In this document: positions 9,860 to 18,351 of the stretch, one piece after another
How positions within the stretch are numbered: position 1 is the first letter of the stretch
Layout of the letters: every line of letters starts with the position of its first letter
Source: Pseudomonas segetis
GTDB lineage: Bacteria; Pseudomonadota; Gammaproteobacteria; Pseudomonadales; Pseudomonadaceae
Assembly: GCF_900188155.1 (NCBI RefSeq)
Contig: NZ_FZOG01000002.1
Coordinates: forward strand, 1 to 64,000
Reading direction: 5' to 3'
DNA: 64,000 nucleotides
Notes under the pieces: generated by a model
The model's database searches: none
Seen by the model: the letters and a program-made list of their open reading frames with translations, nothing else
What the model was told of the DNA's origin: nothing
Made by a program: the position numbers and the translations under genes

Positions 9860-10186
9860 ATGCGACCTATGAAACAAGCTACCTACTCCAGCCGCACAGC
9901 CGATAAATTTGTTGTTCGCCTACCTGACGGTATGCGCGAACGCATTGCTGATGTAGCACGTAATCACCACCGCAGCATGAACTCCGAGATTATCGCCCGC
10001 CTGGAACAAAGCATGCTCCAGGAAGGAAATCTTGATGCCGAGCTCAATGTGCGTCTGGACAGCCCCGAACTGTCGCTTCATGAGCGCGAGCTGCTTCAGC
10101 GCTTTCGCCAACTTACTCGTCGGCAACAGAACGCTCTTGTAGCCCTGATTGCCCACGACGCTGAAATGGCAGCTGAAGGTGCCTAA
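9860..10186 (+). CDS. amrZ: Ribbon-helix-helix regulator AmrZ (AlgZ)
   Basis: The 108-residue protein is the Arc-type regulator AmrZ, which in P. aeruginosa controls alginate, twitching, flagella and c-di-GMP genes. The N-terminal strand [19 protein letters not shown] (residues 10-28) and [15 protein letters not shown] (about 36-50) form the ribbon-helix-helix, and the C-terminal part [19 protein letters not shown] followed by [11 protein letters not shown] is the tetramerisation region. Length equals that of the P. aeruginosa protein. Start ATG at 9860 gives MRPMKQAT as in homologues; no clear ribosome site is visible, so translation may be weak or regulated. A long perfect inverted repeat follows the stop. 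Confidence 0.95.
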   Translation: MRPMKQATYSSRTADKFVVRLPDGMRERIADVARNHHRSMNSEIIARLEQSMLQEGNLDAELNVRLDSPELSLHERELLQRFRQLTRRQQNALVALIAHDAEMAAEGA

Positions 10187-10236
10187 ATCGCACCCATTAA
10201 AAAACCGGCCTTGGCCGGTTTTTTAATGGGTGCGAT
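10187..10236. terminator. Bidirectional terminator with perfect 24-base arms
   Basis: Arm 10187-10210 and arm 10213-10236 are exact reverse complements around a two-base centre (TT). The core GGCC/CCGG stem is followed on both strands by six T residues, so it can terminate both amrZ (rightward) and oadB (leftward), whose stops lie on either side. Confidence 0.9.
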
Positions 10237-10254
10237 ACTTCGTCAGCACATGGG

Positions 10255-11391
10255 TTAGCCCACAAAACTGAGCAATACACCCGCCGCGACCGCAGAACCA
10301 ATCACCCCCGCAACATTTGGCCCCATGGCATGCATCAGCAGGAAGTTCTGCGGATTTGCCTCAAGCCCAACCTTGTTCGATACCCGAGCGGCCATTGGCA
10401 CAGCCGAAACTCCCGCCGAACCAATCAGTGGATTGATCTTGTTGCTGCTGAACAGATTCATTGCTTTCGCCATCAAGACACCAGCCGCGGTGCCTCCGCA
10501 AAAAGCCAGCATCCCCAACGCCAGGATGCCCAGCGTCTTCAACTGCAAGAAAGACTCCGACGAAAGCTTGGAACCAACGGTCAGGCCCAGGCAAATGGTG
10601 ACGATATTGATCAGGGCATTGCGCGAGGTATCCGCCAATCGCTCGACCACGCCGGCTTCACGCAATAGATTGCCAAAGGCGAACATACCGACCAGCGGCG
10701 CCGCATCTGGCAGCAGCATTCCCACCAACAAGCACAGGATCAGTGGGAATATAATTTTCTCAGCCTGGCCAACAGGCCGTAGCTGCTTCATTACTATTGC
10801 CCGCTCCTCCTTGGTGGTCAGCGCACGCATGATCGGCGGCTGGATCAACGGCACCAACGCCATGTAGGAATAGGCCGCGACCGCAATAGGCCCTAACAGG
10901 TCAGGAGCCAGCTTGGCAGTTACAAAAATCGAGGTTGGACCATCCGCCCCGCCAATAATTGCGATGGAAGCCGCCTCGCGCAGAGTGAACTCAAGCCCGG
11001 GAATACCCAACGACGCCAAGGCCAGCGCCCCAATCAAGGTGGCAAAGATCCCGAACTGCGCAGCTGCGCCGAGAAACAGGGTTTTGGGGTTGGCCAGCAT
11101 CGGCCCAAAGTCAGTCATGGCCCCAACGCCCATAAAGATCAGCAATGGGAATACGCTCGTTGGCAGGCCTACCTCGTAAAACAGATGCAAGATCCCGTTA
11201 CCCTGGGCCATCCCTGCAACAGGAATATTGGCCAGCAAACCGCCAAACCCAATAGGTATCAACAACAGGGGCTCAAACCCCTTCTTGATCGCCAGGTAGA
11301 TCAGCGCCAAGCAAATTAATATCATCAGGGCCTGCCCCGCCTCCAGATGATACAAGCCGGTGCTTTGCCACAACTTCAGGAGCTTTTCCAT
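10255..11391 (-). CDS. oadB: Oxaloacetate decarboxylase beta subunit (Na+ pump membrane subunit)
   Basis: The 378-residue protein is the integral membrane subunit that takes CO2 off carboxybiotin and couples this to sodium export. Characteristic OadB segments are present: a first helix after [17 protein letters not shown], the [12 protein letters not shown] region near residue 87, the [13 protein letters not shown] stretch near 145 with the ion-pathway Asp, and GLTVGSKL near 270. Roughly nine hydrophobic segments and a length close to other family members (about 375-435) fit. It starts nine bases after oadA stops, in the order oadG-oadA-oadB. Confidence 0.95.
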   Translation of the reverse strand: MEKLLKLWQSTGLYHLEAGQALMILICLALIYLAIKKGFEPLLLIPIGFGGLLANIPVAGMAQGNGILHLFYEVGLPTSVFPLLIFMGVGAMTDFGPMLANPKTLFLGAAAQFGIFATLIGALALASLGIPGLEFTLREAASIAIIGGADGPTSIFVTAKLAPDLLGPIAVAAYSYMALVPLIQPPIMRALTTKEERAIVMKQLRPVGQAEKIIFPLILCLLVGMLLPDAAPLVGMFAFGNLLREAGVVERLADTSRNALINIVTICLGLTVGSKLSSESFLQLKTLGILALGMLAFCGGTAAGVLMAKAMNLFSSNKINPLIGSAGVSAVPMAARVSNKVGLEANPQNFLLMHAMGPNVAGVIGSAVAAGVLLSFVG

Positions 11392-11400
11392 AAGTCTGCC

Positions 11401-13191
11401 CTATCCGATAGTCAGCAAGCTATCGCCCACTGCCACGGCATCACCTACCTTGATATTGACCGCACCAATGGTGCCCGCCTTGAATGCCCGGATTTCAGTT
11501 TCCATCTTCATGGCTTCCAGGACGATCACCAACTGACCGTCCTCGACTACCTCTCCCGGCTTAACCAGGACCTTGAAGATATTGCCCGCCAGCGGGGCAA
11601 GTTGAGGCTCGCCTCCCGTTACAGGCGCAGGAGCAACAGGGACAGCCGCTCCGGCAGCATTGGCCAAGGGCTTGAGGCCCGTGATATCGCCGCCCTCATT
11701 GACCTCAACCACATATGACTGGCCATTGACCGCAACCGTATAGACCTCAGGCTTGCCTGATTGAACCGGGACGACTTGCTGCCCATCGGGCACAGGCTCG
11801 AAAGCGGCTGGGTTACCGCGATTTTGCAGAAACTTCAGGCCGATCTGCGGAAACAGCGCATAAGTCAGAACGTCATCGACCGCATCTGCCGCCAAGGCAA
11901 AGCCCTGCTCCTTGGCAAGAGCCGCAAGCTCCGCACTCAGCTTGTCCATCTCATCCTCGATCAAATCAGCTGGACGACAGGTGATTGCTTGCGCGCCATC
12001 AAGGACTCGCGCCTGCAATTGCTGATTGAAGGGAGCTGGCGCCGAACCGTATTCCCCCTTGAGAATACCGGCCGCTTCCTTGGTGATGGACTTATAACGC
12101 TCGCCGGTCAGGACATTGATCACAGCCTGGGTCCCGACGATTTGCGAAGTCGGCGTGACCAACGGGATAAACCCAAGGTCCTCGCGCACCCGCGGAATCT
12201 CGGCCAGTACCTGGTCAAATTTATCTTGAGCGCCCTGCTCCTTGAGCTGGCCTTCCATATTGGTGAGCATGCCGCCGGGCACCTGGGCGACCAGAATTCG
12301 GGAGTCGATCCCCTTCAGGCTGCCTTCGAACTTTGCGTATTTTTTCCGCACTTCGCGAAAGTAGGCCGCGATCTCTTCAAGCAGTAGCAGATCAAGACCA
12401 GTATCGCGTTCAGTCCCCTGGAACATTGCCACCACCGACTCGGTCGGTGAGTGGCCATAGGTCATGGACAGGGAGGAAATGGCGGTGTCGACGTTATCGA
12501 TCCCGGCCTCAACCGCCTTGAGAATGGCCACGCTGGACAGACCCGCAGTCGCATGGCATTGCATATGAATGGGAATCGACAGGCTGGATTTCATTCGCGA
12601 CACCAACTCGAACGCCGTATAAGGCGTGAGGATGCCAGCCATGTCTTTGATGGCGATGGAGTCCGCCCCCATGTCCTCGATCTGCTTGGACAGATCCAAC
12701 CACATATCCAGCGTATGCACCGGGCTGGTTGTGTAGGAAATAGTGCCCTGGGCATGCCGGCCTTGCTGCTTGACCGCCTTGAGTGCTGTCGACAGGTTGC
12801 GCGGGTCGTTCATCGCGTCGAATACGCGGAATACATCCACACCATTTACAGCCGCACGCTCAACGAACTTCTCGACTACATCGTCCGCATAGTGGCGATA
12901 ACCCAGCAGATTCTGGCCTCGCAGGAGCATCTGCTGACGCGTATTGGGCATTGCCTGCTTCAACTGGCGAATGCGCTCCCACGGATCCTCGCCGAGATAA
13001 CGAATACAGGCGTCAAAGGTTGCACCACCCCATGACTCAACCGACCAGAACCCAACCTTATCCAGCTTCGCCGCAATCGGCAGCATGTCCTCAAGGCGCA
13101 TGCGCGTTGCCAGAATAGACTGGTGCGCATCACGCAGCACCACATCGGTAATACCCAGCGCACGCTGATTGGCGGTGTTGGTAACTGTCAT
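11401..13191 (-). CDS. oadA: Oxaloacetate decarboxylase alpha subunit (carboxyltransferase with biotin domain)
   Basis: The 596-residue cytoplasmic subunit transfers the carboxyl group of oxaloacetate to biotin. The carboxyltransferase TIM barrel opens with [12 protein letters not shown] (about residues 19-30), with AIKDMAG near 180 providing the metal-ligand/lysine region and MQCHATAG near 207. The C-terminal biotinyl domain contains EAMKME with the biotin-carrying lysine at about position 562, after an Ala/Pro-rich linker. ATG at 13191 gives MTVTNT and the family N-terminus; the frame upstream only overlaps oadG. Stop and start in the operon are 9-25 bases apart, so translation is probably coupled. 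With oadG present this is the sodium-pump form rather than the cytosolic pyruvate carboxylase subunit. Confidence 0.95.
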   Translation of the reverse strand: MTVTNTANQRALGITDVVLRDAHQSILATRMRLEDMLPIAAKLDKVGFWSVESWGGATFDACIRYLGEDPWERIRQLKQAMPNTRQQMLLRGQNLLGYRHYADDVVEKFVERAAVNGVDVFRVFDAMNDPRNLSTALKAVKQQGRHAQGTISYTTSPVHTLDMWLDLSKQIEDMGADSIAIKDMAGILTPYTAFELVSRMKSSLSIPIHMQCHATAGLSSVAILKAVEAGIDNVDTAISSLSMTYGHSPTESVVAMFQGTERDTGLDLLLLEEIAAYFREVRKKYAKFEGSLKGIDSRILVAQVPGGMLTNMEGQLKEQGAQDKFDQVLAEIPRVREDLGFIPLVTPTSQIVGTQAVINVLTGERYKSITKEAAGILKGEYGSAPAPFNQQLQARVLDGAQAITCRPADLIEDEMDKLSAELAALAKEQGFALAADAVDDVLTYALFPQIGLKFLQNRGNPAAFEPVPDGQQVVPVQSGKPEVYTVAVNGQSYVVEVNEGGDITGLKPLANAAGAAVPVAPAPVTGGEPQLAPLAGNIFKVLVKPGEVVEDGQLVIVLEAMKMETEIRAFKAGTIGAVNIKVGDAVAVGDSLLTIG

Positions 13192-13216
13192 CCCTAGATT
13201 CCCTGTCGACGTTGGA

Positions 13217-13471
13217 TCAACCGCGGCGCGCGCGATGCTGATGAATAGCAGCCTGGATCGCTTCCAGAACATCTGCCGCAGGTTCCTGGGCAGCGTCAAC
13301 CACCGCCATGGGAGCACTGGCCGGGGCCGGCGCCGCAACTGGCGTATACCGCTCCAGCAAACGAGACATGATGCGAATTGACAGCACCAGAAGCGTCAGG
13401 AAAACAAACACCGAACCCATGCCAAACAGCATGAGTTCAACACCTTCGAGCACAAGATTGGTTGAAGCCAT
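13217..13471 (-). CDS. oadG: Oxaloacetate decarboxylase gamma subunit
   Basis: The 84-residue protein has one membrane helix (about residues 10-32, [20 protein letters not shown]), a Pro/Ala linker (about 44-56) and a hydrophilic tail ending HQHRARRG, where histidines bind zinc in characterised OadG. It tethers the alpha subunit to the beta subunit. AAAGGACGGGTC precedes the ATG. It is the first gene of the leftward oadGAB unit. Confidence 0.92.
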   Translation of the reverse strand: MASTNLVLEGVELMLFGMGSVFVFLTLLVLSIRIMSRLLERYTPVAAPAPASAPMAVVDAAQEPAADVLEAIQAAIHQHRARRG

Positions 13472-13708
13472 GACCCGTCCTTTTAGCGTCAGTTGCGACT
13501 ATCCGGTCTACTTTGATACTGAACAAAGTTGCCGAACCTTAGCCTGAAACAAGCGTTTGAGCAAACCCATTGATAAGGCGAATATGCCCACAAGAGCAGC
13601 AGTTCAATGCCGAACCAACGACTGGACCACAGGTAACAAAAGCATAAGGCACAAAGCGCAGTCATCGGGGCCCTGGCCGGGCCCCGCATGCACAAATTGG
13701 AATGAAGG

Positions 13709-15151
13709 CTAGATAAGGAACACAGAGGCCAGGCCAAGGAAGATGAAGAAACCGCCACTGTCAGTTACAGCCGTGATCATCACGCTGGCACCCAAGGCCG
13801 GGTCACGCCCCATGCGCGCCAATGTCATGGGAATAAGCACACCCATCAATGCTGCAAGCAACAAATTGAGCGTCATCGCGGCAGTCATCACGATTCCCAG
13901 CGAGTAACTGTCGTACAGAACCCAGGCCACCAAGCCAATTACACCACCCCAGACCAGGCCATTGATCAGCGATACCGCCAGCTCCTTGCGCAGCAAGCGT
14001 GAGGTATTGCCAGTGCTGACCTGGTCCAGCGCCATCGCGCGCACGATCATGGTGATGGTCTGGTTGCCGGAGTTGCCACCGATACCCGCCACAATCGGCA
14101 TCAAGGCCGCCAAGGCTACAAGCTTCTCGATCGAGCCTTCAAAAAGACCAATTACCCGCGACGCCATGAACGCCGTTATCAGGTTGATTGCCAGCCATGC
14201 CCAACGGTTGCGTAGCGATTTCCAGACCGAGGCGAAGATATCTTCCTCTTCACGCAAACCCGCCATATTGAGGACTTCGCTTTCGCTCTCCTCACGGATC
14301 AGGTCGACCATTTCATCGATGGTCAAACGGCCGATCAGCTTGTCATTCTTATCTACCACCGGCGCCGAAATAAGGTCATAACGCTCGAACGCCTGGGCGG
14401 CATCATAGGCGTCTTCATCGGGGTGAAAGCTCACCGGATCTGTCGCCATGACCTCACGAACTATTTTTTCCGGGTCGTTAACCAGCAGGCGCTTAACCGG
14501 CAGGACGCCCTTGAGCACACCTTCGTGATCGACCACGAACAACTTATCAGTGTGGCCCGGTAGCTCCTTCAAGCGACGCAGGTAACGCAGCACGACCTCA
14601 AGCGAGACATCCTCACGGATGGTCACCATCTCGAAGTCCATCAGGGCGCCGACTTGCTCCTCTTCATAGGACAACGCCGAACGCACGCGCTCACGCTGTT
14701 GCGCGTCGAGGGTTTCCATGAGCTCGTGAACGATGTCACGTGGCAGCTCGGAGGCCAGGTCAGCCAGTTCGTCGGCGTCCATCTCCATGGCAGCCGCAAG
14801 GATCTCGTGATCCTCCATGTCGGCGAGCAAGGTTTCGCGCACCGCATCAGATACTTCAAGCAGGATATCGCCGTCACGCTCCGCCTTGACCAACTGCCAA
14901 ATCGTCAGGCGGTCTTCCAGCGGCAAGGCTTCGAGTATGTGTGCAACGTCAGCCGAGTGCAGTTCATCAAGCTTGCGCTGCAACTCGGCCAGGTTTTGCC
15001 GGTGCACCAGGTGCTCAACCAGATCACGGTGATGGCCTTCCTGGCGATGCGCCAGGTCTTCGACAAGCTTTTGCTTGTGCAACAGCTCAACCACCTGAGC
15101 CAGGCGATCCTGCAGGCTTTCTTGGGGCTTTTTAGCTTCTACTTCAGTCAT
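13709..15151 (-). CDS. mgtE: Magnesium channel/transporter MgtE
   Basis: The 480-residue protein has the MgtE layout. An acidic N-terminal superhelical domain (about residues 35-140, with LHSADVAHILEALPLEDR), two CBS domains (about 145-270, ending LIGRLTIDEMVDLI) that sense cytosolic Mg2+, a connecting helix, and a five-helix membrane domain (about 295-480) with the ion-pore signature MPIVAGIGGNSGNQT. The ATG at 15151 (MTEVEAKK) is preferred to an upstream start that would add residues unlike the family. It is transcribed alone, about 240 bases before oadGAB on the same strand. Confidence 0.95.
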   Translation of the reverse strand: MTEVEAKKPQESLQDRLAQVVELLHKQKLVEDLAHRQEGHHRDLVEHLVHRQNLAELQRKLDELHSADVAHILEALPLEDRLTIWQLVKAERDGDILLEVSDAVRETLLADMEDHEILAAAMEMDADELADLASELPRDIVHELMETLDAQQRERVRSALSYEEEQVGALMDFEMVTIREDVSLEVVLRYLRRLKELPGHTDKLFVVDHEGVLKGVLPVKRLLVNDPEKIVREVMATDPVSFHPDEDAYDAAQAFERYDLISAPVVDKNDKLIGRLTIDEMVDLIREESESEVLNMAGLREEEDIFASVWKSLRNRWAWLAINLITAFMASRVIGLFEGSIEKLVALAALMPIVAGIGGNSGNQTITMIVRAMALDQVSTGNTSRLLRKELAVSLINGLVWGGVIGLVAWVLYDSYSLGIVMTAAMTLNLLLAALMGVLIPMTLARMGRDPALGASVMITAVTDSGGFFIFLGLASVFLI

Positions 15152-15587
15152 GTGGCGCACTCCATCCCCAGCGACGGTGCACGCCAAAGGGGATCAATCA
15201 GTCAGTCCGTGATTGCACAATCGAGATTCGGTGTAACTACTGGGTAAGTCCATGGTGGTATTCCACAAGCCTCGGCGAGGCTGACGCAGACGATGATAAC
15301 ACTGCTAAGACGCATTGCACGTTACAAAAGTTTCCAAGAACAAATGGTTACAGGGAAAACCTAAAGGCCACAGTAGCTCGTAATATCCGCCAGACGATTG
15401 CAGACAAGCCAGCGACATCAACACCCAAGATAGCTGCCTCGACAACACAACCCATTCGGTAGGCTGCCCAACAGCAATTCATCAAGGTTAATACGCTTAC
15501 CCAGCAATGCGACGCACGCCCCTGGCGCCAAGACACGTGCCATGACAAATTCCCGGGCCTGCATCGCCATCGTCAAGGAAGACGCCC
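15152..15587. other. Divergent intergenic region between mgtE and a secreted-protein gene
   Basis: These 436 bases carry no gene I can support. A short CCTCGGCGAGG hairpin lies near 15271-15281. A leftward 41-codon frame (15418-15543) lacks a ribosome site and any family resemblance and was not accepted. No known magnesium riboswitch structure was recognised before mgtE. Confidence 0.45.
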
Positions 15588-16067
15588 ATGCACCGCCTTT
15601 CAATCCTGGCGCTTTGTTCACTTGTGATCCTGCCACCCGACACCTGGGCTGCTCGTGTGTTTCGCTGCGAAGACAGCCAGGGCAACCTCACCTTCACCAG
15701 CCATGGCTGCCCGAGCGAACACAAGCTACGGCTTGTGAATCCGCAAAACCCGACACCCAGCAGCGGCAAAGCAATACCCCTGGCCACGCCAAGACATCGC
15801 GACAACACACAAACCGACTCGACCACCACCGTTGTTGGAGAACGCCAGGATGGTTGCGGCAATCGCGTGACTGGCCGCCAGCGGCGCAGTGCGATCATAA
15901 AGAAGCAGATCCTTGCCGGAATGACCAAGGCAGACGTCGAGAGCGCACTGGGCAAACCGCAGAGGGTCGATCGCAAGAATGGCCAGGTCCGTTATCACTA
16001 CCAAGACCTGCAAGGCAACAAAAGCCAGGTCAGCTTTGATCAAGCAGGCTGCGTCAAAGGCAATTAG
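15588..16067 (+). CDS. Secreted DUF4124-type protein with a BamE/SmpA-like C-terminal part
   Basis: The 159-residue protein begins with a signal peptide (about residues 1-21, cut after TWA). The next part, RVFRCEDSQGNLTFTSHGC, is typical of the DUF4124 domain, which often carries a Cys pair. The C-terminal half (about 108-155) reads ILAGMTKADVESALGKP and VDRKNGQVRYHY, the pattern of SmpA/BamE-like folds seen in many small envelope proteins. AAGGAAG precedes the ATG. Function is unknown; it is probably periplasmic. It is a single-gene unit closed by a terminator at 16117, just before a tRNA cluster on the other strand. Confidence 0.75.
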   Translation: MHRLSILALCSLVILPPDTWAARVFRCEDSQGNLTFTSHGCPSEHKLRLVNPQNPTPSSGKAIPLATPRHRDNTQTDSTTTVVGERQDGCGNRVTGRQRRSAIIKKQILAGMTKADVESALGKPQRVDRKNGQVRYHYQDLQGNKSQVSFDQAGCVKGN

Positions 16068-16116
16068 ATACTCTTGGCAAGGGGATAGCCGCTGAGGTGC
16101 ATATTTTGCGTGCAAC

Positions 16117-16150
16117 AAAAAAGGGCCTGCATCGCTGCAGGCCCTTTTTC
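16117..16150 (+). terminator. Rho-independent terminator after the DUF4124-type gene
   Basis: Arms 16118-16130 and 16137-16149 are perfect 13-base complements (core GGGCCTGC/GCAGGCCC) flanked by A and T runs, so the element may terminate both this gene and leftward tRNA transcripts. Confidence 0.88.
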
Positions 16151-16161
16151 TTACCGCTATA

Positions 16162-16238
16162 TGGTGCACTCAGGAGGATTCGAACCTCCGACCGCTCGGT
16201 TCGTAGCCGAGTACTCTATCCAGCTGAGCTATGAGTGC
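16162..16238 (-). tRNA. tRNA-Arg (anticodon ACG), copy 2
   Basis: On the minus strand a 77-base cloverleaf starts GCACTCA, has the D-arm AGCTCAGCTGGATAGAG, the anticodon loop CTACGAA with anticodon ACG, the T-arm GGTTCGAATCC and an encoded CCA end (TGG at 16162-16164 on the plus strand). Confidence 0.97.
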
Positions 16239-16309
16239 ATTTGTGCTTTTTTAAACCAGTTCACATCTGGTCAAACTAGAAGCCCTACCGAAGCAGGACA
16301 ACTTGAATA

Positions 16310-16386
16310 TGGTGCACTCAGGAGGATTCGAACCTCCGACCGCTCGGTTCGTAGCCGAGTACTCTATCCAGCTGAGCTATGAGTGC
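16310..16386 (-). tRNA. tRNA-Arg (anticodon ACG), copy 1
   Basis: This 77-base gene is identical to the copy at 16162-16238, with the same anticodon ACG and encoded CCA. The two copies are 71 bases apart and follow tRNA-Ser on the same strand, so they are probably one transcript. Confidence 0.97.
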
Positions 16387-16493
16387 ACTAAAGCGTGCGC
16401 ATTATAGGGAAACTAAAACTAAATTCAACCGTTAAATTCAATAATTTCAACAACTTATCAAATCTACGATTTGCAACCCTATACTGCAAAATA

Positions 16494-16584
16494 TGGCGGA
16501 GAAGGGGGGATTCGAACCCCCGACACCCTTTTGAGATGTACTCCCTTAGCAGGGGAGCGCCTTCGGCCACTCGGCCACCTCTCC
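16494..16584 (-). tRNA. tRNA-Ser (anticodon GCT)
   Basis: On the minus strand a 91-base tRNA with a long variable arm starts GGAGAGGTGGCCGAGTGG, has the anticodon loop CTGCTAA with anticodon GCT (reads AGC/AGU), and ends with encoded CCA. It is first in the Ser-Arg-Arg tRNA run downstream of csrA. Confidence 0.97.
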
Positions 16585-16645
16585 GCAACACGGGGCGCAT
16601 GATAACCATGTTTTCCCCGTTTGCAAAGCCAAAATTTCAATAAAA

Positions 16646-16831
16646 TTAGTGGCTTGGTTCTTCGTCTTTCTCTTTTTGGATTCGCTGGTAAATTTCTTCA
16701 CGGTGCACGGCTACTTCTTTCGGGGCGTTGACCCCAATGCGCACCTGATTACCTTTGACGCCAAGGACGGTGACAGTGACTTCATCACCCACCATTAGGG
16801 TCTCTCCGACCCTACGAGTCAGAATCAGCAT
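16646..16831 (-). CDS. csrA: Carbon storage regulator RsmA/CsrA
   Basis: The 61-residue RNA-binding protein begins [18 protein letters not shown] and continues [19 protein letters not shown] and HREEIYQRI, the full CsrA core; the tail (KEKDEEPSH) is variable. As a dimer it binds GGA motifs near ribosome sites and controls secondary metabolism, motility and biofilm genes. ATG at 16831 is preceded by GAAAGGA, itself a GGA site that could allow autoregulation. It lies downstream of lysC, with a terminator between them and tRNA-Ser beyond, the usual order in Pseudomonas. Confidence 0.97.
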   Translation of the reverse strand: MLILTRRVGETLMVGDEVTVTVLGVKGNQVRIGVNAPKEVAVHREEIYQRIQKEKDEEPSH

Positions 16832-16965
16832 TCCTTTCACCTCATGGAAATTAAACGGGACAACAGTCTGCAGATATAAAATGGTGTCGGCGCTACGAAT
16901 TACAAGTAAAGCCTTCACCCAAGTATTGACCAGTAAAACAGAAAAAAAAGTTCCTGCCCTGACGG

Positions 16966-17005
16966 TCAAAAAAGACAAAAGGCGCTGGTTTAAGCAGCGC
17001 CTTTT
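16966..17005 (-). terminator. Rho-independent terminator after lysC
   Basis: Arms 16977-16987 and 16995-17005 (core GGCGCTG/CAGCGCC) form a hairpin 13 bases after the lysC stop. On the minus strand it is followed by a T-rich run (TTTTGTCTTTTTT), so it separates lysC from csrA. Confidence 0.88.
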
Positions 17006-17017
17006 GAATACTAAGAC

Positions 17018-18253
17018 CTAATCGCCCTGGCGAGCCGGGGCGTCTAGATCAAAAGCCGTATGCAGCGCACGCACTGCCAGCTCCAGATATTTTTCCTCGA
17101 TGACCACCGAGACCTTGATCTCGGAAGTCGAAATCATCTGGATATTGATGTTCTCCTTGGCCAGGGCTTCAAACATCTGGCTGGCAACCCCCGCGTGCGA
17201 GCGCATGCCGACCCCAACGATGGAGACCTTGGCAATCTTGGTGTCACCCACCACTTCTCGCGCACCAAGCTCACGCGCGGTGTTTTCCAACACCTGCTGG
17301 GCATTGAGGTAATCGTTACGGTGCACGGTGAAGGTAAAGTCAGTGGTGTTATCGTGCGCGATATTCTGCACGATCATGTCCACTTCGATGTTTGCCGAGC
17401 TGATCGGACCCAGAATCTTGAAAGCAACACCCGGAACATCCGGGACTCCACGGATAGTCAGCTTGGCTTCGTCGCGGTTGAAGGCGATGCCGGAGATGAT
17501 CGGCTGTTCCATGGTTTCCTCTTCATCAATGGTAATGAGGGTACCTGGCCCCTCTTGGAAGCTGTGCAGCACGCGCAGCGGAACGTTGTACTTGCCTGCG
17601 AACTCAACGGCGCGAATTTGCAGCACCTTCGAGCCCAGGCTGGCCATTTCGAGCATTTCTTCAAAGGTAATCTTGTCCAGGCGCTGGGCCTGCGAGACAA
17701 CCCGCGGGTCGGTGGTGTAGACACCATCGACATCGGTGTAAATCTGGCATTCATCGGCTTTTAATGCCGCAGCCAAGGCAACACCCGTGGTATCCGAGCC
17801 GCCACGCCCAAGGGTGGTGATATTGCCGTGCTCATCAACGCCCTGGAAACCTGCGACCACCACGACACGCCCCTCTTTTAGATCGGTACGCAGCTTGTGG
17901 TCATCTATTTGTAAAATTCGCGCCTTATTATGCGCGCTATCGGTCAAGATTCGTACCTGATTACCCGTGTACGAAATAGCCGGGACGCCACGCTTGATCA
18001 GCGCCATGGCCAGCAGGGCAATAGTCACCTGCTCACCGGTTGAAACCATGACATCCAGCTCACGCGGGACTGGCTGATCGCCAATCTGCTTGGCCAGCTC
18101 AATCAGGCGATTGGTTTCACCGCTCATGGCTGAAACCACTACGACGATATCATCACCGCGTTCACGGAATTTCTTAACCTTCTCGGCAACCTGCTCGATA
18201 CGCTCGACAGTGCCGACGGAGGTGCCTCCAAACTTCTGTACGATCAAAGCCAT
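17018..18253 (-). CDS. lysC: Aspartate kinase (aspartokinase)
   Basis: The 411-residue enzyme phosphorylates aspartate at the entry to lysine, threonine and methionine synthesis. The kinase domain (about residues 1-245) has VQKFGGTSVG at the N-terminus, GRGGSDTTGVALA near 150 and IYTDVDGVYTTDPR near 172. Two ACT domains follow (about 260-400; ITIRGVPDVPGVAFKI and KVSIVGVGMRSHAGVA), which bind the feedback inhibitors. The sequence is of the alpha/beta type, so an internal start making a separate beta subunit around residue 248 is possible. No lysine riboswitch was seen upstream; alaS ends about 100 bases before. Confidence 0.97.
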   Translation of the reverse strand: MALIVQKFGGTSVGTVERIEQVAEKVKKFRERGDDIVVVVSAMSGETNRLIELAKQIGDQPVPRELDVMVSTGEQVTIALLAMALIKRGVPAISYTGNQVRILTDSAHNKARILQIDDHKLRTDLKEGRVVVVAGFQGVDEHGNITTLGRGGSDTTGVALAAALKADECQIYTDVDGVYTTDPRVVSQAQRLDKITFEEMLEMASLGSKVLQIRAVEFAGKYNVPLRVLHSFQEGPGTLITIDEEETMEQPIISGIAFNRDEAKLTIRGVPDVPGVAFKILGPISSANIEVDMIVQNIAHDNTTDFTFTVHRNDYLNAQQVLENTARELGAREVVGDTKIAKVSIVGVGMRSHAGVASQMFEALAKENINIQMISTSEIKVSVVIEEKYLELAVRALHTAFDLDAPARQGD

Positions 18254-18351
18254 TTCAATGCCGCCTAAGCCCGCGAGGGGCGCCCATTAAACATGTAACC
18301 TATTCGACTGCAATGACCAGCGAGTCATTAGTCGACTACACACTGGAGTCG

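Noticed and set aside
15418..15543. A leftward 41-codon frame in the mgtE upstream region
   Set aside because: No ribosome site, unusual Cys-rich end and no similarity recognised.
16162..16386. Tandem identical tRNA-Arg genes as a possible integration site scar
   Set aside because: Both copies are complete with encoded CCA and the 71-base spacer holds no integrase or attachment remnant; simple duplication explains them.
18254..18351. Possible lysine riboswitch before lysC
   Set aside because: The gap is only about 100 bases and no lysine-riboswitch core could be recognised.
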